A stretch of 13,049 nucleotides of DNA from Actinomycetota bacterium (lineage in GTDB: Bacteria > Actinomycetota > Actinomycetes > S36-B12 > UBA5976): NCBI GenBank assembly GCA_009923375.1, contig RFTO01000016.1, forward strand, positions 1 through 13,049. Direction: 5' to 3'. The notes under the pieces are model-generated. The model was given only the letters and a program-made list of their open reading frames with translations. It was not told the origin of the DNA and searched no databases. The translations under genes and the position numbers were made by a program. Position 1 is the first letter of the stretch. Each line of letters starts with the position of its first letter. Positions 1-5,078 of the stretch are shown in pieces.

Positions 1-134
1 GGCAGGTCCATCGCGCTGCCGCGTAGCCGAGTTATCTCGCCTGCGAGCGCCAACGCCTCGGCTGAGCCTGGGGCATACGCCTTAATCGGCTCATTGATCG
101 GTTGCGGCACTGAGGTGATTGCGTCGATGGCCAT
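1..134 (-). CDS. pruA: L-glutamate gamma-semialdehyde dehydrogenase (5' end only)
   Basis: Only the first 44 codons are inside the window; the gene runs off the left edge. The N-terminus contains VPQPINEPIKAYAPGSAE, which matches the typical start of actinobacterial 1-pyrroline-5-carboxylate dehydrogenases (pattern VPxPxNEPVxxYAPGS). This enzyme oxidises glutamate semialdehyde to glutamate with NAD, the second step of proline catabolism in the cytosol. The ATG at 134 is preceded by AAAGGA (141-146 on the minus strand) with a 6-nt spacer, which supports this start. The catalytic residues lie outside the window, so the call rests on the N-terminal signature alone. A leader of about 150 bp with a hairpin separates it from the upstream DUF6912 gene, so it may have its own promoter. 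Confidence 0.72.
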   Translation of the reverse strand, partial: MAIDAITSVPQPINEPIKAYAPGSAEALALAGEITRLRGSAMDL

Positions 135-135
135 G

Positions 136-200
136 GCTCGTCCTTTACTTGGGGCTTATCGGACCTTCTGCTCGTGTGAGCAGACTCGTCCTTTGCTCAT
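136..200 (-). promoter_or_regulatory. Structured leader of pruA with hairpin and possible 14-residue upstream ORF
   Basis: On the minus strand a perfect 7-bp stem with a 4-nt loop (TCTGCTC/GAGCAGA, 167-184) lies upstream of pruA. The sequence AAAGGACGAG occurs twice, at 185-194 and at 137-146; the second copy is the pruA ribosome binding site. A short open frame from ATG at 200 to TAA at 156-158 would encode MSKGRVCSHEQKVR and ends 21 nt before the pruA start. It contains no proline codons, so it does not look like a proline-sensing attenuator peptide. Whether it is translated or regulatory is unknown. Confidence 0.35.
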
Positions 201-261
201 TCTTGCGGGTCGGTGGGCGTTAGTCGCGTAGCACCTGCTTGTTTGCGCGTGACGGCGTTGG

Positions 262-294
262 TCGAGGGAGTTAATCGAGGGAGTTAATCGAGGG
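262..294. repeat. 13-bp tandem repeat, about 2.5 copies
   Basis: The unit TCGAGGGAGTTAA occurs at 262-274 and 275-287, followed by a partial unit TCGAGGG at 288-294. The second copy contains the stop codon of the DUF6912 gene (284-286, minus strand), so the array begins in the last codons and extends into the intergenic region. The period is not a multiple of three, so adding copies would leave the protein end unchanged and only lengthen the 3' side. Confidence 0.8.
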
Positions 295-679
295 TGGCTA
301 GCAGCACGGGTAGCTCCTGCACCGCCCACCAACTTAGTTCTGGTCCGTCGTCCTCATCACTTGGTGATGCATCACCGGCGTGGAAGCTGGCCACCTGCGT
401 CAGTTTCAAGGGGTCTACTAGCTGCCGCTGCCCGATTTCCCCGCCATCGAGCACTGCTACATCAGGCACATCCGCAGCAATCACCAGGATAGGCCCGTCA
501 CCTAAATCCTCGGCAGCCAATGACATCGCCAGATATTCAGCAATCTCAATGTCATCGAGCTCAAGTGAATAGGCCTGGTAGACGTCGGGGCCAGCTGTGA
601 ACGCCATCTGCGCTGAGCACACACCATCGGTTTTCAACGCCACCAGCATCGCCGGCGTTGCTGGCACATAAATCCTCAT
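284..679 (-). CDS. DUF6912-type conserved hypothetical protein
   Basis: A 131-residue acidic cytosolic protein with no signal peptide or membrane segment. It opens with MRIYVPATPAML, then has an alanine-rich helical stretch (EIAEYLAMSLAAEDL, residues 45-59) and a strand ILVIAADVPDVAV (64-76). This layout resembles the actinobacterial family now called DUF6912, whose members open with a MRVY-PAT motif and carry a VVVAADVPD-like strand. No biochemical function is known to me. The start ATG at 677-679 directly abuts the stop codon of the upstream HAD gene (680-682), so the two are almost certainly cotranscribed and translationally coupled. The acidic tail region (PSDEDDGPELSW) is probably flexible. 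Family assignment is from memory of the motif pattern and is moderately secure. Confidence 0.62.
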   Translation of the reverse strand: MRIYVPATPAMLVALKTDGVCSAQMAFTAGPDVYQAYSLELDDIEIAEYLAMSLAAEDLGDGPILVIAADVPDVAVLDGGEIGQRQLVDPLKLTQVASFHAGDASPSDEDDGPELSWWAVQELPVLLATLD

Positions 680-1372
680 TCATGACCTCGGCTCGTCGTG
701 GACTTGTTGGGGGAATGGATCATCACCGAAGTTGGCATCGAATATCGCTTTCAACTCCATCAAAGTTGAGTCGTAACTCGTGTGATGAACACCAATCATT
801 CCGAACTCCACAGCTGCGGCCACGTTTGTGTGTAGATCATCGACGAATACGCACTCCCCTGCTGAGACACCCAAGGTGGAGATGGCGAGCTCGAAAATCG
901 CTGGATCAGGCTTGCGTAAACCCACCTCATGGGAGATCACCACGCACTCAAACATGTCGTTCCAGCCATCGCGCGGATACTCGTTGCCCCAGGAGTTGGA
1001 AATAAGCCCGGTGCGCACTCCGCAGCGGCGCGCTCGATAGACCAATCCATTCATATCCGGTGCGTGATCAAACATCGCAAACATCCGTGCCACCATCCCG
1101 GGCCCGGGGAAGTGACGGCCCGTTCGCGTTTCCATCTCTCGCTTCAGGGTTCCCTCAAAGTCCTCGATTGTGAGGGCACCGACCTCGAGTGCGTGAATCG
1201 GATTGGTGTGCGCAAGTCTTGAGAATTCCGGTCCGAGCCAGTGGTTGACTAAATCGAAATAAGCCTCGAGGTCGACCCGGTCGGCTTCCGCCCACTTCTC
1301 AATCGCGGTCGACAGCGGCCCTGTGAGCACGCCGCCCCAGTCCACAAGCAGCGTCGTGGGGGCTGAGGTCAT
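680..1372 (-). CDS. HAD-superfamily (IA) hydrolase, probable small-molecule phosphatase
   Basis: A 230-residue protein carrying all four HAD motifs. Motif I is LLVDWGGVLTG with the nucleophile Asp11; the second Asp of DxD is replaced by Gly13, as in the YihX-like branch with DxGN/DxGG. Motif II is LISNSW (Ser125), motif III is GLRKPDP (Lys154) and motif IV is CVFVDDLHTN (Asp178, Asp179). The helical region between motifs I and II is a C1 cap of the HAD-IA type. It most likely dephosphorylates a small phosphorylated metabolite; the substrate cannot be told from sequence. The ATG at 1372 has no Shine-Dalgarno sequence, but a -10-like TAGTGT ends 7 nt upstream, suggesting a leaderless transcript. 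It is followed with no gap by the DUF6912 gene. A 51-bp gap separates it from cpaE-like. Confidence 0.85.
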   Translation of the reverse strand: MTSAPTTLLVDWGGVLTGPLSTAIEKWAEADRVDLEAYFDLVNHWLGPEFSRLAHTNPIHALEVGALTIEDFEGTLKREMETRTGRHFPGPGMVARMFAMFDHAPDMNGLVYRARRCGVRTGLISNSWGNEYPRDGWNDMFECVVISHEVGLRKPDPAIFELAISTLGVSAGECVFVDDLHTNVAAAVEFGMIGVHHTSYDSTLMELKAIFDANFGDDPFPQQVHDEPRS

Positions 1373-1379
1373 GCGGCGA

Positions 1380-1385
1380 ACACTA
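1380..1385 (-). promoter_or_regulatory. Possible -10 element for a leaderless HAD transcript
   Basis: The minus strand reads TAGTGT, fitting the TANNNT actinobacterial -10 pattern, with 7 nt between it and the HAD ATG. That is the spacing expected when transcription starts at the A of the start codon. No convincing -35 is visible, and the region also lies just after the cpaE-like stop, so read-through transcription is possible. Confidence 0.3.
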
Positions 1386-1423
1386 GGCGCAAGCAGGTGT
1401 CATGACGCCCGTGCGCGCCCAAA

Positions 1424-2626
1424 TTACGCAGCGTGGGCGACGGCGAGCACATGGTCTGTCAGTGCTCGCAAATCTCGGCGAACTCTGGAACGCGGAGCCG
1501 CATGCGCGAGTGTCTGGCCTTGACGCAGTGCTTTGGCACATGCTGCCGCATCCTCTGTGATGAACATTGGCACGATGACATCGTTCTCAACGCGCTGACC
1601 TAGACGACGAACCATGAACTCGTGCCATGCGCGATCATCCCCTCGATCCCTTGATACGACCGTGCACAGCCGCTCAATTGGCAGGATCGTCTTCACTTCA
1701 TGGACACAACGCAGCAGCCGGGCCACCGCGATCGGGTCGCTACCCCCTACAACAATCACAGCATCAGCCGTAGACACATCCTCCAAGTTCTCGGATGTCT
1801 CAGCTAGTGCGAGCAGGACTCCTCGATCGACAACCACCAAATCTGCAGTTTGCGTCGCGATGACAAGCAGGCGACGCCAAAGTTCAGGCCGGACCTGACG
1901 CGCAGAAGAGGGACCCACGATTGCGCGCAGCCCGGGTTCGATGTCAACTGCGCTGCGCCACAGCACCTCCGGATCAAGCGCGCCGAGTGCCAGCTGCCTG
2001 AGCATTGCGTTGACGCATGCTCGGTTGTCAGTGATGCCCAACATCTGGTCAATCGATCCGGCGTGGACATCGGCATCGATTAACAAACATCGTTGCCCCA
2101 TGCGAACCGCCTCATCAGCGATGGTCACCGCGGTTGTCGTTCGACCAGCCGAACCCTGCGGTCCGGTGACGATTACTAATGCACCGAGGCGCCTCATGTC
2201 CTCTTCAATCACTTCCTCAAACGGTTCGACATCCGCCGCGGTCGCGAACTCACGGTGTCGGATGAGCGCGATAACTGAAGCCGCCGTGCGCGGCATATGA
2301 AGCTCATCCAGCGTCACCACATTCACCAAACCCAAAGCAAGAGCCCGCTCTCGGTCGGCATCGTCGGCGGCGAGAGCCACCACGAGTCGAACTCCCCTGG
2401 TTATCCCTGCCGCCACATGGGCGTCCAGCCCAGGCAGGGTTAGAGCGACAACGACAACATCAACATCGGTTGTGGCCACATACGCGCTCATATCGCTGAC
2501 ATCAACGCATCTACGAGTCACTCGGGTGCCGGCGGAGGGGTGTGTCATCGCAGCCAGAAACTCGCTCTCCCAATCAGGGAAGTTCAATGCCAATGCCACT
2601 GTGGGTTGTCGGGACATCGACATCAT
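1424..2626 (-). CDS. CpaE/TadZ-like MinD-family ATPase
   Basis: A 400-residue protein. Residues 1-140 form a degenerate receiver-like domain (strands VDVVVVALTL, 55-64, and RLVVALAA, 80-87). A MinD/ParA-type ATPase domain follows: P-loop VTGPQGSAGRTTTA (153-166), the strand LLIDADVHAGSID (181-193), and VVVDRG and VIVVGG further on. The P-loop has Arg-Thr-Thr where canonical Walker A has Lys-Thr/Ser, a variant I associate with actinobacterial CpaE/Ssd relatives. CpaE/TadZ proteins localise Flp pilus (Tad) machines at the membrane; some actinobacterial relatives affect septation. The chosen start at 2626 overlaps the cpaB-like stop as ATGATG and has GGAGGT (2633-2638) 6 nt upstream. The frame stays open further upstream but there it overlaps the cpaB-like gene. 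No tadA, tadB, tadC or pilin gene is visible nearby. Confidence 0.8.
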   Translation of the reverse strand: MMSMSRQPTVALALNFPDWESEFLAAMTHPSAGTRVTRRCVDVSDMSAYVATTDVDVVVVALTLPGLDAHVAAGITRGVRLVVALAADDADRERALALGLVNVVTLDELHMPRTAASVIALIRHREFATAADVEPFEEVIEEDMRRLGALVIVTGPQGSAGRTTTAVTIADEAVRMGQRCLLIDADVHAGSIDQMLGITDNRACVNAMLRQLALGALDPEVLWRSAVDIEPGLRAIVGPSSARQVRPELWRRLLVIATQTADLVVVDRGVLLALAETSENLEDVSTADAVIVVGGSDPIAVARLLRCVHEVKTILPIERLCTVVSRDRGDDRAWHEFMVRRLGQRVENDVIVPMFITEDAAACAKALRQGQTLAHAAPRSRVRRDLRALTDHVLAVAHAA

Positions 2627-3228
2627 CGCGGTACCTCCACTACGTCGAGATCGTGGTTGTGCAGGACCGACACAAGTCGACCCGTTGCTGTGGCATCCAC
2701 CTGCACAGTGAGAATTCGGCTGCCGGTTGCGGTCGCGTCTCCTTGAACGTGGGCAACGATCACGCGGCCCACGTAAGCGCTGCGTGTAGCTGCTAGCCCA
2801 TCGGATGCAGTCGCCCACACATCGACTTGCTGTCCGCGTTGAAGTTGGGCAGGTGCGTGCCCTGCATCCACATTCAAGGTGACCATCCTGGTTCCCGATT
2901 GCAGCGCTGCGTGAACGTCAGCGGTGGATAACAGCGCACCAGAGGCCACTGCTCGCGCCAGCGGCTGCCGTGGCAGTTCTGATAGCAAGATGCGGCGCGC
3001 AGTCGCCGGGATCTGAATGGGTTCTCGTCGGACATCCGCAGCGGAAATGCGCATGCCGGCCGGCAAATCTCGGACGGCAATTAATGCCACCTGGTTGGTT
3101 GGCGAGGTGTGCGGCCACATCTGCACGGCAACGACCGCGCCGATGCAGACAACTGCCATTCCACTGAGCAAGCGGAAATCCCGGAGCCACATCGTGTGCA
3201 GGAGTCTTGGTGCTCGGCGATTTGTCAT
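2623..3228 (-). CDS. CpaB/RcpC-like SAF-domain membrane protein
   Basis: A 201-residue protein with a basic N-terminus (MTNRRAPRLLHTMWLRDFR), one membrane segment (about 20-38, LLSGMAVVCIGAVVAVQMW) and an extracytoplasmic SAF domain. The SAF signature is VALIAVRDLPAGMRISAADV (47-66), followed by the conserved region ARAVASGALLSTADV (91-105). A second beta-rich part (115-200, LQRGQQVDVWAT) matches the C-terminal region of CpaB/RcpC. CpaB proteins belong to Flp/Tad pilus assembly systems. The start ATG at 3228 is supported by GGAGGT (3237-3242) with an 8-nt spacer. The stop overlaps the cpaE-like start by 4 bp, so the two are translationally coupled. The gene diverges from the HTH gene at 3456, and the 227-bp space between them holds two DnaA-box sequences. 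Confidence 0.82.
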   Translation of the reverse strand: MTNRRAPRLLHTMWLRDFRLLSGMAVVCIGAVVAVQMWPHTSPTNQVALIAVRDLPAGMRISAADVRREPIQIPATARRILLSELPRQPLARAVASGALLSTADVHAALQSGTRMVTLNVDAGHAPAQLQRGQQVDVWATASDGLAATRSAYVGRVIVAHVQGDATATGSRILTVQVDATATGRLVSVLHNHDLDVVEVPR

Positions 3229-3395
3229 CACTGACCACCTCCTGTCCGCGGCTGCTTGAGTCATCTGCGCGTTCTGCGATACCCAGCCCACGCGCGACTG
3301 CCTCTACGGTCGTGTGCTTGAGACGTTGATCCAGTGCCTGCCGTTCCCCCGATGTGCGCAGTTGCCTACGGGTGTTGATGCCACAGCAGAACCAT

Positions 3396-3404
3396 TTGTC
3401 CACA
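3396..3404 (+). promoter_or_regulatory. DnaA-box sequence TTGTCCACA
   Basis: TTGTCCACA is an exact match to the DnaA box preferred in high-GC actinobacteria such as Streptomyces. It lies in intergenic DNA 51 bp before the HTH start codon, in the same orientation as a second box 29 bp downstream. Binding is inferred from the motif only. Confidence 0.5.
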
Positions 3405-3424
3405 GCGAAACAACCAACGCAGCC

Positions 3425-3433
3425 TTATCCACA
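3425..3433 (+). promoter_or_regulatory. DnaA-box sequence TTATCCACA
   Basis: TTATCCACA is the classic high-affinity DnaA box. It ends 22 bp before the ATG of the HTH gene. It is the second of two exact boxes in tandem orientation. A weaker related sequence, TGATGCCACA, occurs at 3376-3385. The position suggests DnaA could compete with transcription of the HTH gene, or the sites could titrate DnaA. Confidence 0.5.
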
Positions 3434-3455
3434 GCTGACGTGCCACGATGTGCCC

Positions 3456-3722
3456 ATGAGTGCGCAAGGCCCACGGTTTCTAACACCGGCTGATGTCGCC
3501 GACATCCTGTCGGTCACGCCGAGTCAGGTGTTGAAATTCCTCCGCGACAGACAATTGCGGGGCATCAAGCTGCCGGGTAAGGGTGAATGGCGTATCGAGG
3601 CAACCGCCTTGGAGGAATTCATCGGCCGCCTCTATCAACAAACCCACGCACCCGACACAAGTCACGCTGATTCCGCGCACCCCTGCTTCCGCGCAGCCAC
3701 ACACATGCGCGCCCACGCCTAG
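3456..3722 (+). CDS. Excisionase-type helix-turn-helix DNA-binding protein
   Basis: A small 88-residue protein. Residues 8-62 (beginning FLTPADVADILSVTPSQV) form a MerR/excisionase-like winged HTH: first helix PADVADIL (11-18), recognition helix PSQVLKFLRD (22-31), and the wing IKLPGKGEWRIEATALEEFI (37-56). This matches a family, typically annotated excisionase-family or helix-turn-helix protein, that recurs in actinobacteria with the pattern RFLTLADVAxxLNxSxxQV and GGRGQWRVE. The last 25 residues are His/Ala-rich and probably disordered. The ATG at 3456 is chosen because it places the HTH near the N-terminus as in the family; a GTG two codons earlier is possible, and neither has a Shine-Dalgarno sequence. 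The stop TAG shares the CTAG at 3719-3722 with the stop of the convergent gene. It could autoregulate or act on neighbouring promoters. Confidence 0.75.
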   Translation: MSAQGPRFLTPADVADILSVTPSQVLKFLRDRQLRGIKLPGKGEWRIEATALEEFIGRLYQQTHAPDTSHADSAHPCFRAATHMRAHA

Positions 3723-4237
3723 TTAATGCTGCGATAGTTGACCGCGCTCACCGCAGTCAGTGGCACTGTCAACACACCAGCCTTGGCGTGAATATCTAGA
3801 CAGTCAGCCCACACCGTCAGCAACTCGCCTCCAACGACGCGACCATCAACTCGGTAGATGTCAACCCGCGAACCGATTAATGAACTCATGGCGCTCGTTG
3901 CACTCAAGGGCGCTCCCAGATGCGCGACTGGCGGGGTCACTTTCATCGGCAGATCATGAATCGCGTGAAGCGCCCGGGCCATCACGATCGTTCGACAACT
4001 CCCCTGCACAATCACAAGGCTGTCATGGAAGATCGCCGAGATCCCACCTTCCACCTCGAACCCACCGGCACACTCAACGCGTACCACTGATGCACGTGCC
4101 AAGCGTTCCATCAGACGGTGACTCCGCTGCTCGGCCACGATGAACTGCGCGATTTCACCATCGGTGTCGCGCCACACATGCTCGCTACTTGCCGCAGAAA
4201 CGTCCGCAAGCTCATCCCAGATCTCGCCATCAGCCAT
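3719..4237 (-). CDS. Conserved protein with two LSm/SH3-like beta-barrel halves
   Basis: With the start at 4237 the protein has 172 residues and no membrane segment. An N-terminal helical part (WDELADVSAAS, then IVAEQRSHRLMERLARA, 33-49) precedes two similar beta-rich units. Unit one is at 50-95 (VVRVECAGGFEVEGGISAIF, then SLVIVQG and RTIVMARALHAIHDL). Unit two is at 120-170 (RVDIYRVDGRVVGGELLTVW, then CLDIHAKAGVLTVPLTAVSAV). Each has the strand-turn-strand pattern of LSm/SH3-like barrels. I believe related unnamed actinobacterial proteins occur near secA, but their function is unknown to me. The frame is open to ATG 4351, but that extension is Arg/Pro-rich and covers the AT-rich repeat region; the ATG at 4237 begins the part that looks family-like (MADGEIWDELAD). 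Neither start has a Shine-Dalgarno sequence. Confidence 0.65.
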   Translation of the reverse strand: MADGEIWDELADVSAASSEHVWRDTDGEIAQFIVAEQRSHRLMERLARASVVRVECAGGFEVEGGISAIFHDSLVIVQGSCRTIVMARALHAIHDLPMKVTPPVAHLGAPLSATSAMSSLIGSRVDIYRVDGRVVGGELLTVWADCLDIHAKAGVLTVPLTAVSAVNYRSIN

Positions 4238-4319
4238 ACGGGTTGGACGCAGGCGGGCTCTGCGCGGTGCCGCTATGCGGCGGCTGGGTGTCGCAAACGG
4301 TCGCGATGAATCCACAGAC

Positions 4320-4353
4320 AACCGAATGTATATAGACATAACCGAACGCATAT
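4320..4353 (+). repeat. Direct repeat AACCGAAYGYATAT with 20-bp period
   Basis: AACCGAATGTATAT (4320-4333) and AACCGAACGCATAT (4340-4353) match at 12 of 14 positions, the two differences being T/C transitions. The offset is 20 bp, close to two helical turns, so both copies face the same side of the DNA. They sit in the promoter region between two divergent genes, which fits a regulator binding head-to-tail. No known consensus was recognised. Confidence 0.6.
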
Positions 4354-4409
4354 GCCTACAAATGCCAGTGACGAGGCTGATAAGGGCTCGTCCTCGACCT
4401 CATTTTGGC

Positions 4410-4416
4410 AAGGAGG
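4410..4416 (+). promoter_or_regulatory. Ribosome binding site that fixes the Rv3235-family start
   Basis: AAGGAGG with a 4-nt spacer precedes the ATG at 4421. The same frame is open upstream to 4352, but no Shine-Dalgarno sequence supports an earlier start, and the upstream codons overlap the promoter-like region. Confidence 0.75.
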
Positions 4417-4420
4417 CTCC

Positions 4421-5074
4421 ATGACTGCCACGACACCTCACAGTTCGGCCATTGCGACTCTTGCGATGAACGCAGACACCAACGCAGAGAAACCGCTGGA
4501 GGCACACAGGGACATCACCACGGTGACGTGGCAATCTCCGACTGCCGAACGCCGGCGGGCGCGGATTGCTGTGAACGACGCTGCATCGAATTCATTGCGG
4601 CAGAGTCCAATAGTGCGCTTCGGCCCACAATCTCTCACGACAGCCGAACACGATGATCACCAAAAAACACCAGCAGCCCGAAATGCCGAACCCGAACTGC
4701 ACGCGACAAATCCCGGCCGCACAGAACCTGAAACGACTGCAGAATTAGAGATGTCCACTCGCGTCCTGCGCATGGTCGCCGAGATCCACGCGGGTTTGCG
4801 GCCCGTCCACCAGTGCATTCGGTGGACCACTGCGTCGACATACGCCCAGCTGTCCCGCGCTCACGCCCGGGCGAGCTCATTGGCTGCCCGCGGTGTGCAG
4901 CCGGGGCCGATCGTCGTCATCGGAATCCATTCCCAGTGCATTGACTCGTCGGTGGTGGAGACGTGTGCAACCGTGGTGGCTCGCCGAGGCGATGGAACAA
5001 GTCGCGCTCGCGCCTTGGCAATCTGCATCCGCCGTCATCGAGGCGGCTGGTGGGTCACGTCAATCGACTGTTAA
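4421..5074 (+). CDS. Rv3235 family protein
   Basis: A 217-residue protein. Residues 1-110 are polar and low in complexity (rich in Thr, Ala, Glu, His) and probably disordered. The conserved Rv3235-type domain occupies 110-217: helix TRVLRMVAEIHAGLRPVHQC (113-132), helix WTTASTYAQLSRAHARA (135-151), then strands VVETCATVVARRG (178-190), SRARALAICIRRH (194-206) and GGWWVTSIDC (208-217). The pattern of helix, RPV..., RW, then ETCA-VV and RA-ALA-R strands matches the family named after Mycobacterium tuberculosis Rv3235, commonly found near secA in actinobacteria. Its function is unknown; no catalytic motif is visible. It converges on secA with only 4 bp between the stop codons. The start is set by a strong ribosome binding site at 4410-4416. 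Confidence 0.78.
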   Translation: MTATTPHSSAIATLAMNADTNAEKPLEAHRDITTVTWQSPTAERRRARIAVNDAASNSLRQSPIVRFGPQSLTTAEHDDHQKTPAARNAEPELHATNPGRTEPETTAELEMSTRVLRMVAEIHAGLRPVHQCIRWTTASTYAQLSRAHARASSLAARGVQPGPIVVIGIHSQCIDSSVVETCATVVARRGDGTSRARALAICIRRHRGGWWVTSIDC

Positions 5075-5078
5075 CGAC

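Larger units (their letters stand above)
3229..3455. promoter_or_regulatory. Divergent intergenic region between cpaB-like and HTH genes
   Basis: This 227-bp stretch must hold the 5' signals of both divergent genes. It contains three copies of CCACAGC on the plus strand (3381-3387, 3400-3406, 3429-3435), the last two being parts of exact DnaA-box sequences. I see no convincing -35/-10 pair in either direction and no Shine-Dalgarno sequence before the HTH start. A minus-strand frame crosses part of it, but it continues out of frame into the cpaB-like gene and resembles no protein I know. Confidence 0.5.
4238..4420. promoter_or_regulatory. Divergent promoter region with AT-rich core
   Basis: This region separates the LSm-like gene (minus) from the Rv3235-family gene (plus). 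An AT-rich island at about 4326-4354 (TGTATATAGACATAACC and GCATATGC) stands out against GC-rich surroundings and is the likely place for -10 elements in one or both directions. It coincides with a 14-bp direct repeat. If the LSm-like protein in fact starts at 4351, part of this region is coding. Confidence 0.4.

Noticed and set aside
2918..3403. Minus-strand open frame of 161 codons upstream of and overlapping cpaB-like
   Set aside because: It runs out of frame through the SAF domain of the cpaB-like gene, which has a strong ribosome site and a clear family match.
3396..3433. Chromosomal origin of replication
   Set aside because: Two DnaA boxes are too few, and no AT-rich unwinding region or dnaA/dnaN/gyrB/parAB genes are in view.
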